From the NCBI GenBank assembly GCA_021791615.1, contig JAJYWG010000411.1, positions 1 to 20,045 on the forward strand: a DNA stretch of 20,045 nt, read 5' to 3'. Under the pieces are notes generated by a model. It was not told where the DNA came from and ran no database searches. It worked only from the letters and a program-made list of their open reading frames with translations. Source of the stretch: Actinomycetes bacterium (GTDB lineage Bacteria > Actinomycetota > Acidimicrobiia > Acidimicrobiales > RAAP-2). The translations under genes and the position numbers were made by a program. How positions within the stretch are numbered: the stretch's first letter is position 1; every line of letters starts with the position of its first letter. Shown here one piece after another: positions 12,822 to 19,780 of the stretch.

Positions 12822-14852
12822 CTATGGCCCCGACGAGGACCGACCGTCGGCCGTATGCTTGTGGCCTGCATTGCTGCCGGTTGTCCGTGCACGCAGCGCC
12901 TCTTCGAGCAATGGGACGACCTCGCGCCAGTCGCCCACGATCCCGACATCGGCATGGGCGAAGCCCGGCGCTCGGGGGTCGCTGTTGACGAGCAGCACCG
13001 TCCCGGCCGAACGAGTGCCCACCATGTGGTTGAACTTCCCGCTGAGCCCTATCCCGACGTAGAGCACGGGAGAGATGCTGCGGCCGGTGATCCCCACTTG
13101 GCGAGAACGCGGTGCCCGACCAAGGTCGGTGACCTTGCGCGTCGCGGCGAGCTCAGCGCCGAGGAGTGCGGCCAATGCCTCGAGGTGCGTGTACTCGTGG
13201 GGATCGACCCCCATGCCAACGCCGATCACCGCTCGCGCTCGTGCCAGGACCTCCACGTCGTCGTCGCGGGTGCGCGAGATGACTCGTTGCCGTCCACTGG
13301 ACGGCACTGCGACGTGGACGACGGTGGGGGATGCAAGTCGCGGCGCCGGGATCTCGAGCATCCCGGGGCGGAACGTCACCATCTGCATCTTCGACGTGCA
13401 CCTGATCTCGGCCACTTGCGCTCCGGAGAACGCGGGCTTTGTCGCGACAAGTCTCCCGTCGACGATCTCTGCCGCGATCGCGTCTCCGATGAGACCCGCT
13501 CCGAGAGCCACCGCCACACGGCCTGCAACTTCGCGTCCATAGGCGGTGCTCGGAGCGATCAGGATCGACGGAAGATGCTCGCGTGCCCAGTCGATGACCC
13601 CACGGGCAACGTCTTCGGCCAGGTCGGCCCCGTCGAAGACGAGCACGTGGTCGGCTCCCCATTTGCCCAGTACCCCGTAAGGGTCTGCGAGGTCGTACTG
13701 GGCTGCCGGGTCGAGGGTGCCCCCCTGCGCGTGATCTGCGGATGTCAATGCGTCGCCACTGACGGCCGGCACGTTCCAGCCCGCCTCGTCAGCCATCGCT
13801 GTCACACCGGCGACCAGCGCGACAACTGATCCCCCGATGTCTCCCGCCAACCGGGAGCCGGTGCCGAGGAGCTCGGCGTCCGCGGCCACGCGATCGGGCT
13901 CCACTACCACGCCGACGAGTGGCCCGCAGGCCTCTGGACGACGAGTCACGCCGGGGTGGGCATCGTGCCCAAGAACGCGTCCGGCAGCAGCATGAGCAGA
14001 CACTGCGTGGACGTCGAGCGCGCCTCGCCGGCCAAGAATGTCGATCGCTTCACTCACCTGGGCACTCAGGTCTCCTCGCAGCACCCGTCCTTCCCGAGCC
14101 GGCGTCAAGGTCCGCACCACGCCCACGCTCGTCCCACTCGCGGCCTGGCCCCACGGGCCGGCCCCAAGCTGGGCCGCGCTCAGCGTCCGGATCCGCTCCG
14201 GGTCGACGGCAGCCCACTCTTCGGCTGGCACTTTGCACGGTTCGCATAGGCGCTCGGCGACCGAGATCACTGCCGGAAGCTCGAGCTCCACTTCCTCGGT
14301 ACCGTCATCGTGCTCCAGTTCGAGGTTGAGCACCGTGTCCGAAGCTCGCATGTGGCGTACCCCAAGAGCACATGGCATGCCCATCAGCTCAGCGATCTGG
14401 GGAACGAGCTGTGCGGTGTCACCATCGATCGAGCTCCGTCCGGCGACGATCAGATCGAAAGGTGGGAATCGAAGGAGTGCCGCCACGAGCGCTCGCGACG
14501 TCGCCAGGGTGTCCGACCCTGCGAGCTCAGGGTCGCACACGTGCACCCCCCGATCCGCACCCCACGCCACTGCCTCGCGCAGCACGTCGACCGCGCTCGG
14601 GGGACCCAGGGTGAACACGATGCAGGTGCCCGACGTGGCTCGCGCCAGCTCCACGCCCTTGGACACAGCTCGCCGGCAGAAAGGGTTCATCTCGTGCGCC
14701 GTCTCGTCCCGGATGATCCGGCCCTCGGCGCCGAGCGAGAGGGATTCGACGGACGGCACCTGCTTCACCAGTACGGCCACCCGCAGCGGGCTGTGGTCGG
14801 AGATCGGCCCTTCGACCGGCGCACTCGCGGGTCGCCGTCCTCGTGTACCCAT
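12822..14852 (-). CDS. Electron transfer flavoprotein, fused beta-alpha (EtfBA) single chain
   Basis: A 676-residue chain carrying both ETF subunits. Residues about 23-230 are EtfB-like: LRVAVLVKQVP, EMNPFCRRAVSKGVELA, AWGADRGVHV, GSDTLATSRAL, FDLIVAGRSSIDGDTAQ. Residues about 310-655 are EtfA-like, starting GPLVGVVVEP, with the FAD-binding run AATRKVTDLG, QVGITGRSISP, GIGLSGKFNHMVG and NSDPRAPGF intact. It would accept electrons from the ACADs nearby. The ATG at 14850-14852 has minus-strand GAGGGAG 5 bases upstream. The longer GTG start (14906) would overlap the tRNA promoter region. ETF is normally two separate genes, beta then alpha, so the order fits an in-frame fusion. The linker region (about 230-310) is not recognised. 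No ETF-quinone oxidoreductase gene is in the window. Confidence 0.9.
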   Translation of the reverse strand: MGTRGRRPASAPVEGPISDHSPLRVAVLVKQVPSVESLSLGAEGRIIRDETAHEMNPFCRRAVSKGVELARATSGTCIVFTLGPPSAVDVLREAVAWGADRGVHVCDPELAGSDTLATSRALVAALLRFPPFDLIVAGRSSIDGDTAQLVPQIAELMGMPCALGVRHMRASDTVLNLELEHDDGTEEVELELPAVISVAERLCEPCKVPAEEWAAVDPERIRTLSAAQLGAGPWGQAASGTSVGVVRTLTPAREGRVLRGDLSAQVSEAIDILGRRGALDVHAVSAHAAAGRVLGHDAHPGVTRRPEACGPLVGVVVEPDRVAADAELLGTGSRLAGDIGGSVVALVAGVTAMADEAGWNVPAVSGDALTSADHAQGGTLDPAAQYDLADPYGVLGKWGADHVLVFDGADLAEDVARGVIDWAREHLPSILIAPSTAYGREVAGRVAVALGAGLIGDAIAAEIVDGRLVATKPAFSGAQVAEIRCTSKMQMVTFRPGMLEIPAPRLASPTVVHVAVPSSGRQRVISRTRDDDVEVLARARAVIGVGMGVDPHEYTHLEALAALLGAELAATRKVTDLGRAPRSRQVGITGRSISPVLYVGIGLSGKFNHMVGTRSAGTVLLVNSDPRAPGFAHADVGIVGDWREVVPLLEEALRARTTGSNAGHKHTADGRSSSGP

Positions 14853-14901
14853 CAACGCTCCCTCACTGGCGCGAGCTCGACGCACCGCTTCTTCCGGTCG
14901 A

Positions 14902-14931
14902 TTCACCGCAAGCTTCCGCTTCGCCTACACT
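14902..14931 (+). promoter_or_regulatory. Probable tRNA-Lys promoter
   Basis: A -35-like TTCACC (14902-14907), an 18-base spacer and a -10-like TACACT (14926-14931) end 7 bases before the tRNA 5' end. Confidence 0.55.
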
Positions 14932-14938
14932 CACCGAT

Positions 14939-15010
14939 GCGCCCCTAGCTCAATGGCAGAGCAACGGACTCTTAATCCGCAGGTTGTGGGTTCGAATCCC
15001 ACGGGGCGCA
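14939..15010 (+). tRNA. tRNA-Lys (anticodon CTT)
   Basis: A 72-base cloverleaf. The acceptor stem GCGCCCC/GGGGCGC is perfect, the D-stem is GCTC/GAGC, the anticodon loop CTCTTAA carries CTT (reads AAG, Lys), and the T-arm is GTGGG-TTCGAAT-CCCAC. The discriminator is A and no CCA is encoded. The anticodon stem ACGGA/TCCGC has an A-C mismatch at its outermost pair (27-43). The gene stands alone, in the opposite direction to both neighbours. Confidence 0.95.
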
Positions 15011-15099
15011 CGACAATCCGTCGCTCCGCCGTCATTCTGCCACGTCAGCGGGATACCGACCGCAAGGCATCTCTGGCTCGAAGCGTTCTTCTACGACCA

Positions 15100-15140
15100 C
15101 CCCTCGCGCGTGCGCCATGCTCGCGCCCCTCGCGCGTGCG
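15100..15140. repeat. 26-bp-period direct repeat after the tRNA
   Basis: cccctcgcgcgtgcg occurs at 15100-15114 and again at 15126-15140, followed by related gtgctcgtgcgccatg words. It lies in the 207-base spacer between the tRNA and the convergent phosphotransferase gene. No gene or attachment-site duplication of the tRNA 3' end was seen here. Confidence 0.7.
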
Positions 15141-15217
15141 GCGTGCTCGTGCGCCATGCCCTGACATGCATCGAGCTCGGCAGTGGAGCGAGGAGCCAGG
15201 CGACTGCATCACTCTCA

Positions 15218-16399
15218 TCACCGAGAGTCCGCGAGGACGTCGAGCGATGACAGATCTTCCACTGCGCTCGTGACCCGCGCCAATGCCTCCAGGCCGGCAG
15301 GTACGGGCTGCCATCGATCGCCCATGGCCGCGGTGGCTGCCATCGACACCCATGCGAACACCGCGAACGTCCGGTACTGGCGCTCGCAATCGCGCGCGTC
15401 GAGCCGGACACCCGCGGTCATGAGAGCCTCGCGATAGCGAGCGATCAGGTCCGATTGGATCGAGCGGCGCAGCGCGGTGGGCAATGACGTGCAGCAGAAG
15501 TACGCAAGGTCGCGGACCCCCGGGGAACGGCTGCACATCGCCCAGTCATAGAACCCTGCTCGATCCCCGTCGTCGAAAAGGTTGCCTTGGTGAGGATCCC
15601 CGTGCACGAACGTGCGCTCTCCCTCGTCCCAGAGATCGAGCACGTCGGCAACGTGCGACGCGTAGTACTCCCCTACCGTTTTGAACACCGGTGGCATGCT
15701 CTCTTGGAACTTGGCGACGGCCTTGCGGACGAAACTGGCGGAGGCTTCCATCGCCGCTCGGCTCCTTCCCTTCCCGTCGCCGAAGCCGGCACGCTCGGGT
15801 ACCCAGGACAGGTCACCCGAGAAGCGGTCGCTCTCCCAGAAATGCGCATGGAGAGCGGCGAGCGCGTCGACGGTTGCACTTGCCTGGTCCAGCGCAGGCT
15901 GATCGCCACCACCAATGCCGTCGTCGGATTCATCCGAAACGCCGGGCTCCGGTTCTCCAGGAGCGGGTCTCCGGAAGCGGCAACCCGCCCCTCCCAGATC
16001 TTCGAGGACCATGATGAACGCACCGTCGTCGTCGTACTGCGCATGCCAGGACGTCGGCACGCGGACACCGGCACGCTGTCCGATCTCTCCCGCGAGCTCG
16101 GCGTAGAAGCGAGCTTCGACCGCGCCGATCCCGAACGCTCGGAGCAGCGCGCGCTGGCGAGGGTCGAATGGTTCGAGCTTGCAGAACACCCGGCGGGGCA
16201 GCGGTCCCCGATCACCGGCGTAGGCGAGCTCGAGGAGGGCCCGGCCGGTGGTTCCCGAGTGGGAGTCGACGACCTCGAACGAGGTCACCGAGACCTCCGG
16301 GGCGTGGCGCCTCAGCACGGCGGTCAGCCACTGCGGGGAGAGGTCGCCGATCTCCCGGGGAATCGGGAGATCAGGCGGCACTGGGGCAGAAGAGCTCAT
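15218..16399 (-). CDS. APH/choline-kinase-like phosphotransferase family protein
   Basis: A 393-residue protein with the kinase-like fold of the aminoglycoside phosphotransferase/ecdysteroid-kinase group. It shows VFCKLEPF with the putative ATP-binding Lys (about residue 74), EARFYAEL with the partner Glu, VLEDLGG hinge, the catalytic loop FVHGDPHQGNLF (His266, Asp268, Asn273) and the metal-binding DWAMCSRSPGVRDLAYF. An acidic insert (EPEPGVSDESDDGIGGGDQ, about 150-168) interrupts the middle. Members are frequent in actinobacterial lipid/sterol clusters with unknown substrates; antibiotic resistance should not be assumed. The ATG at 16397-16399 is used; a TTG lies directly before it. No ribosome site is seen, but a minus-strand TACCGT (plus 16408-16413) 8 bases upstream suggests a leaderless or nearly leaderless message. 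Confidence 0.87.
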   Translation of the reverse strand: MSSSAPVPPDLPIPREIGDLSPQWLTAVLRRHAPEVSVTSFEVVDSHSGTTGRALLELAYAGDRGPLPRRVFCKLEPFDPRQRALLRAFGIGAVEARFYAELAGEIGQRAGVRVPTSWHAQYDDDGAFIMVLEDLGGAGCRFRRPAPGEPEPGVSDESDDGIGGGDQPALDQASATVDALAALHAHFWESDRFSGDLSWVPERAGFGDGKGRSRAAMEASASFVRKAVAKFQESMPPVFKTVGEYYASHVADVLDLWDEGERTFVHGDPHQGNLFDDGDRAGFYDWAMCSRSPGVRDLAYFCCTSLPTALRRSIQSDLIARYREALMTAGVRLDARDCERQYRTFAVFAWVSMAATAAMGDRWQPVPAGLEALARVTSAVEDLSSLDVLADSR

Positions 16400-16496
16400 C
16401 AAGTCGAACGGTAGTGGACACGCGGCCGATCACGATTCGAGATCCGACGACGTCGGCGGTCCCGTGGCGGAGCCGGGCTGGTCCAGACTGAGAGGT

Positions 16497-16781
16497 GTGG
16501 TCCGCCGTAACCGTCCGAGACGCCAAGCCCGACCCGGTGGTGCTCGAGGAGCCCCGGACACGAGACCCTCTCCGAACACCTCTGCCCGGCCGCTCTCGCT
16601 GGCGGCCTCCCACTGGAGGGCTGACGGCGCCCCCAAGAGCTGCTTTGCCACCCAGAAAGACGCTCTCGACGCCGCGGACGACCGATCCCGTCAGTCGGGC
16701 GTCGCCCTGGGCGTGTACTTCTGCACGTTCTGCCGCGGATGGCACATGGGGCGGCGTGAGGGCCGCCCACCTGACACCTGA
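16497..16781 (+). CDS. Small Cys/His (CxFCxGWH) protein, unknown function
   Basis: The conserved part is the last ~50 residues: KSCFATQKDALDAADDRS...ALGVYFCTFCRGWHMGRR. This resembles a widespread family of short bacterial proteins with an F-A-T-x-x-D-A-L helix followed by a Y-x-C-x-x-C-x-x-W-H finger. The CTFC plus WH residues could bind zinc. A GTG at 16497 gives 94 residues, but the Arg/Pro-rich first 45 residues are unconvincing and the frame is open further upstream, so the true start is uncertain. AGAGG sits almost on top of this GTG, too close to be a normal ribosome site. It lies between the divergent phosphotransferase and the P450 promoter, and the P450 promoter begins about 10 bases after its stop. 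Confidence 0.55.
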   Translation: MVRRNRPRRQARPGGARGAPDTRPSPNTSARPLSLAASHWRADGAPKSCFATQKDALDAADDRSRQSGVALGVYFCTFCRGWHMGRREGRPPDT

Positions 16782-16790
16782 CACCTGAAC

Positions 16791-16802
16791 CAACGTTCGT
16801 TG
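16791..16802. promoter_or_regulatory. Inverted repeat overlapping the P450 -35 box
   Basis: CAACG-TT-CGTTG is a perfect 5-bp-arm inverted repeat whose last three bases belong to the TTGACA -35 box (16800-16805). Upstream, ctgacac is directly repeated. It is a possible second operator for the same promoter. Confidence 0.4.
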
Positions 16803-16828
16803 ACAGGACTTCCTCTGCCCCCTACGAT
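16800..16828 (+). promoter_or_regulatory. Near-consensus sigma70-type promoter for P450-TetR-LLM
   Basis: A perfect TTGACA (16800-16805), exactly 17 bases, then TACGAT (16823-16828). The expected start is near 16835, leaving a leader of about 47 bases that contains the 16842-16860 palindrome and the ribosome site. Confidence 0.7.
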
Positions 16829-16841
16829 CGCGTCTGCGCGG

Positions 16842-16860
16842 ATCGGACATTGTGTCCGAT
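16842..16860. promoter_or_regulatory. Perfect 19-bp operator-like palindrome plus third half-site
   Basis: ATCGGACA (16842-16849), TTG, TGTCCGAT (16853-16860) is a perfect 8-bp-arm inverted repeat, about 7-25 bases past the predicted transcription start. The half-site TGTCCGAT recurs exactly at 16874-16881, directly before the ATG. Size and symmetry suit a TetR-family dimer, and a TetR gene follows the P450 in the same unit, so autoregulation is likely. Confidence 0.65.
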
Positions 16861-16881
16861 GGAATGGAAAGGTTGTCCGAT

Positions 16882-18123
16882 ATGCCCGAGAGCAGCACCC
16901 GAACCGAGCCTGTGGACCTGTCGGACTCGCTGACGTACGTGCCTGGGGTCCCGCACGAGTACCTGGCCGAGCTCAGGCGCAGCGACCCCGTGCACTGGAC
17001 CGAGGAAGCCGGGGGGCCCGGGTACTGGGCGGTGACCAAGTACGACGACTGCGTGACGGTCAATCGCGACTACGAGCGCTTCTCGTCCCAGAGGAAGGGG
17101 ACGATGCCTTTCGAGCTGACGGACGAGGAGATCGCCCAGCAGTCCCTCATGATGCTCAATATGGACCCACCCCTGCACACTCGCTACCGGCGGCTGGTCA
17201 ACAAAGGGTTCACGCCCCGCATGGTCCGAGACCTCGAGGTGAGCATCCATCGGACTGCCGATCGCATCATCGACGGGGTCTGTGAGAGAGGCGAGGCCGA
17301 CTTCGTCACCGAGATCTCGGCCGAGCTCCCCTTACAGGTGATCGCCGAGCTGCTCGGTGTCCCCCATGAAGAGCGCCACCGGATGTTCGACTGGTCGAAC
17401 CGGATGGTCGGGAGCGAAGACCCCGAGTACCGGGTCACGCCCGAGGACGCCTTGGTGGCAGCCATGGAGCTCTATGGCTACGCCAGCGAGCTGTTCGCCA
17501 AGAAGCGGCTCGATCCCCACGGCGACCTCATGAGCGTTCTCACCCAGGTGGAGGTCGAAGGTCAGCGCCTCTCCGATGCCGAGCTCGAGCTGTTCTTCCT
17601 CCTCCTCACCGTGGCTGGCAACGAGACCACGCGGAACTTGATGTCCGGCGCGATGCACGCCTTCTTCCAGTTCCCCGACCAATGGCGCCTCCTCCGAGAA
17701 GACCCCGGCCTCTTGTCCCCGGCCACCGAAGAGATGCTCCGGTTTGTCACCCCGGTGATGAACTTCCGGCGAACCGCCACCTGCGACCTCGAGCTTCGGG
17801 GCACCCCGATCAGAGAAGGGGACAAGGTGGTCTTCTTCCACGCGTCGGCCAATCGGGACGAGGACGTGTTCGATCATCCCGACGAGCTCGACATCCGGCG
17901 TGACCCCAACCCCCACATCGCCTTCGGCGGCGGAGGACCGCATTTCTGCCTGGGCGCCAACCTGGCACGGATGGAGATCCAAGTCATGTACAAGCACCTG
18001 CTCGAGCGGCTCCCCGACATCCACCAGAACGGTGACGTCCAGCGGCTCCAGTCCAGGTTTATCAACGGCGTCAAGCACCTTCCCGTAGCGTTCACCCCGT
18101 CGGCCCCTCTCGGCCAGCCCTGA
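16882..18123 (+). CDS. Cytochrome P450 (CYP124/CYP125-like)
   Basis: A 413-residue P450. Landmarks are MLNMDPPLHTRYRRLVNKGFTP (C-helix region), the I-helix LTVAGNETTRN, ExxR in EEMLRFVTPV, and the heme loop FGGGGPHFCLGANLARME with Cys356. The C-terminal LQSRFINGVKHLPVAF matches the pattern I recall for CYP124/CYP125/CYP142-type enzymes that hydroxylate methyl-branched lipid or sterol side chains. Assignment to that group is by pattern memory only. ATG 16882 is chosen because GGAAAGG (16866-16872) precedes it by 9 bases. Earlier in-frame starts (GTG 16852, ATG 16864) would place the operator or ribosome site inside the gene. The TetR gene follows 7 bases after the stop. Redox partners are not in the window. 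Confidence 0.92.
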   Translation: MPESSTRTEPVDLSDSLTYVPGVPHEYLAELRRSDPVHWTEEAGGPGYWAVTKYDDCVTVNRDYERFSSQRKGTMPFELTDEEIAQQSLMMLNMDPPLHTRYRRLVNKGFTPRMVRDLEVSIHRTADRIIDGVCERGEADFVTEISAELPLQVIAELLGVPHEERHRMFDWSNRMVGSEDPEYRVTPEDALVAAMELYGYASELFAKKRLDPHGDLMSVLTQVEVEGQRLSDAELELFFLLLTVAGNETTRNLMSGAMHAFFQFPDQWRLLREDPGLLSPATEEMLRFVTPVMNFRRTATCDLELRGTPIREGDKVVFFHASANRDEDVFDHPDELDIRRDPNPHIAFGGGGPHFCLGANLARMEIQVMYKHLLERLPDIHQNGDVQRLQSRFINGVKHLPVAFTPSAPLGQP

Positions 18124-18130
18124 TCTGCCA

Positions 18131-18820
18131 GTGCCGCGGAGGTCCTCTGACGAGCTTCGCGAGGTCATCCGGGACTTCCGGCGCGACCAGATCATCGACG
18201 TCGCCCGCCGGCTCTTCGGTGAACGAGGGAGCACCGAGGTGGCGATGGACGAGATCGCGGCCCGCGCCGGCGTGGCGCGATCGACGGTGTACGTGTACTT
18301 CTCCAATCGTGACGAGCTCCTGCGAGCCTGTCTGCAAAAGATGTACCAGCAGCTCCAATCCGATCTCGAAGGTGTTCGAGCCCGAGGCAGCGGACCCGAC
18401 GAGCGGCTCCGGGCAGTCGTCCGCGGCATCCTCGAGCGCATTGACGAGGACCCGGCCTTCATGCGGCTGGCGATCGGTCTCCAGGTGACGGGCGGTCGTC
18501 CCGGTGCCGAAGCGATCGACGCCGAGCTTGCCCATATCGGCCTCGACATGGCCGGCGTGCTCGAAGAGCTGGTGAGTGAAGGAGTGGAGCGCGGCCTCTT
18601 CGAGGAGACGGACCCCATGCGCGCCGCGTCGCTCATCGGTCAGCAGGTGTTCGGTGCGATGGCCGTGCGTGCCGGCGACCCGTCTCCACCACCGCTCGAC
18701 GTCGCAGTGGGCGAGATCTGCGATTTCGTACGGTGTGGCCTGGGCGCACCAGTGCCGGTCGAGCTCTCGAGTGCCAATATTGGCTCAGAGAGGTCCCGCG
18801 TCGGGCAACCCGGAAGCTGA
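18131..18820 (+). CDS. TetR-family transcriptional regulator
   Basis: A 229-residue regulator. The N-terminal helix QIIDVARRLFGERGSTEVAMD leads into the helix-turn-helix EIAARAGVARSTVYVYFSNRDELL (about 41-64), the canonical TetR DNA-binding unit. The remainder (helical, VRGILERIDEDPAFMRLAIGLQ...) is the ligand/dimer domain and gives no substrate clue. The GTG start has no ribosome site but is only 7 bases after the P450 stop, so translation is likely coupled. It is the only transcription factor gene in the window. The palindrome at 16842-16860 in front of the P450 is its most likely target. The TGAC-N6-GTCA sites further left could be bound by it or by a factor encoded elsewhere. Confidence 0.93.
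   Translation: MPRRSSDELREVIRDFRRDQIIDVARRLFGERGSTEVAMDEIAARAGVARSTVYVYFSNRDELLRACLQKMYQQLQSDLEGVRARGSGPDERLRAVVRGILERIDEDPAFMRLAIGLQVTGGRPGAEAIDAELAHIGLDMAGVLEELVSEGVERGLFEETDPMRAASLIGQQVFGAMAVRAGDPSPPPLDVAVGEICDFVRCGLGAPVPVELSSANIGSERSRVGQPGS
18773..18784. other. 12-bp palindrome inside the TetR 3' end
   Basis: GCCAATATTGGC is perfectly self-complementary and AT-rich at its centre. It lies 84 bases before the LLM oxidoreductase start but within the coding sequence of the regulator, so a regulatory role is only a possibility. Confidence 0.3.
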
Positions 18821-18831
18821 CAACCCCTCCA

Positions 18832-18849
18832 ACGACAAAAACGACAAAA
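18832..18849. repeat. Two 9-bp direct repeats (acgacaaaa)
   Basis: Two perfect copies in tandem lie in the 47-base gap between the TetR and LLM genes. They are an A-rich patch in otherwise GC-rich DNA, followed by AAGGG, which is about 15 bases from the LLM start and thus a weak ribosome site. Confidence 0.7.
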
Positions 18850-18867
18850 AGGGCGGCCACGAACCCC

Positions 18868-19743
18868 ATGCACTTCGATCTCTGGGTCCCTACGGCGGCG
18901 CCGTTCGCCACTCCCGATCTCCTGTCCACCCTCGGCCAAGAGGCCGACGCCCGGGGCATCCATCGCATCTGGGTCGGCGAGCACGTGGTGCTGTTCGACC
19001 AGTATCACTCCCGCTACCCGTACGCCGAGGATGGCCGGATCCCCGCCCCCCCGGGCACCGGTCTCCTCGAGCCCCTGTCCACGCTGACCTTCCTTGCAGC
19101 CCACACCCGGACGGTCCGCCTCGGTACGGCGATGATGCTGCTCCCCCAGCGCAACCCGGTCTATACGGCCAAGGAGGTTGCCACCTTGGACTGGCTCTCC
19201 AACGGCCGTGTGGACCTCGGGGTCGGCGTCGGTTGGCTCGAGGAGGAGTTCGAAGCCGTCGCGGTCCCGTGGGAACGCCGGGGAGCACGCGCCGACGACT
19301 ACCTCGAGGTCTTGCGGACCCTGTGGTGCGAGGATCCGTCCGAGTTCCACGGTGAGGCCTACGACTTGCCGAAGTGCTCGATGTTCCCCAAACCGCTTCA
19401 GCGCCCGGCTCCTCCGATCCACATCGGTGGAGAGAGCGCTGCCGCCCTGCGCCGCGTGGCTCGTGCCGGCCAGGGATGGCACACGTTCAACCGGTTGCCC
19501 GAGGACCTTGCGCATCCTCTGGGTGTCTTGGAGACCATGTTGGCCGACCGCGGACGTCACCGTCGCGAGATCCAGGTGACCGTGTGCCCATACTTCCAAG
19601 AGCTCACCCCCGAGCGGGTGGACCGCTACGCCGAAGCTGGGGCCGATGCGATCGCCGCGCTCTTCTTCGCCGAGAGCGCGGCCGGCGTCCCTGCCGCGCT
19701 GGACGCGCTGGCGCCGTGTGTCGAGCGGGCTTCGGCCTGCTGA
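18868..19743 (+). CDS. LLM class (F420-dependent) oxidoreductase
   Basis: A 291-residue luciferase-like monooxygenase family protein with TIM-barrel fold. It starts MHFDLWVPTAAPFATPD and shows IWVGEHVV, RLGTAMMLLPQRNPVYTAKEVATLDWLSNGRVDLGVGVGW (strand and cofactor region) and PPIHIGGESAAALRRVARAGQGW. This pattern is typical of actinobacterial F420-dependent members, though FMN use cannot be excluded. The ATG at 18868 starts the conserved sequence; the open frame extends upstream into the TetR gene and is not used. It follows TetR by 47 bases in the same direction and may share the P450 promoter. A redox step on the same lipid-like substrate is inferred from context only. Confidence 0.9.
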   Translation: MHFDLWVPTAAPFATPDLLSTLGQEADARGIHRIWVGEHVVLFDQYHSRYPYAEDGRIPAPPGTGLLEPLSTLTFLAAHTRTVRLGTAMMLLPQRNPVYTAKEVATLDWLSNGRVDLGVGVGWLEEEFEAVAVPWERRGARADDYLEVLRTLWCEDPSEFHGEAYDLPKCSMFPKPLQRPAPPIHIGGESAAALRRVARAGQGWHTFNRLPEDLAHPLGVLETMLADRGRHRREIQVTVCPYFQELTPERVDRYAEAGADAIAALFFAESAAGVPAALDALAPCVERASAC

Positions 19744-19780
19744 CGCTGCTCTGGCCTACCGGCAACCTTCAGACCTGCTT

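Noticed and set aside
15011..15217. Prophage or genomic-island attachment site after the tRNA
   Set aside because: No repeat of the tRNA 3' end, integrase or phage gene was found; the direct repeats here are unrelated to the tRNA sequence.
14038..15273. 411-codon plus-strand open frame running through the tRNA gene
   Set aside because: It is antisense to the ETF fusion and crosses a complete tRNA cloverleaf; the EQRTLNPQVVGSNPTGRT segment is the usual translation of a tRNA.
15218..16399. Antibiotic-resistance aminoglycoside phosphotransferase
   Set aside because: Only the general kinase-fold motifs are seen; the catabolic neighbourhood and common environmental paralogues make a resistance call unsupported.
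17332..18636. 434-codon minus-strand open frame opposite P450 and TetR
   Set aside because: It spans two genes on the other strand that carry complete catalytic and DNA-binding motifs; composition is Arg/Ser/Gly-rich without a domain.
18640..19599. 319-codon minus-strand open frame opposite the LLM gene
   Set aside because: Shadow frame; the plus-strand LLM protein has clear family motifs.
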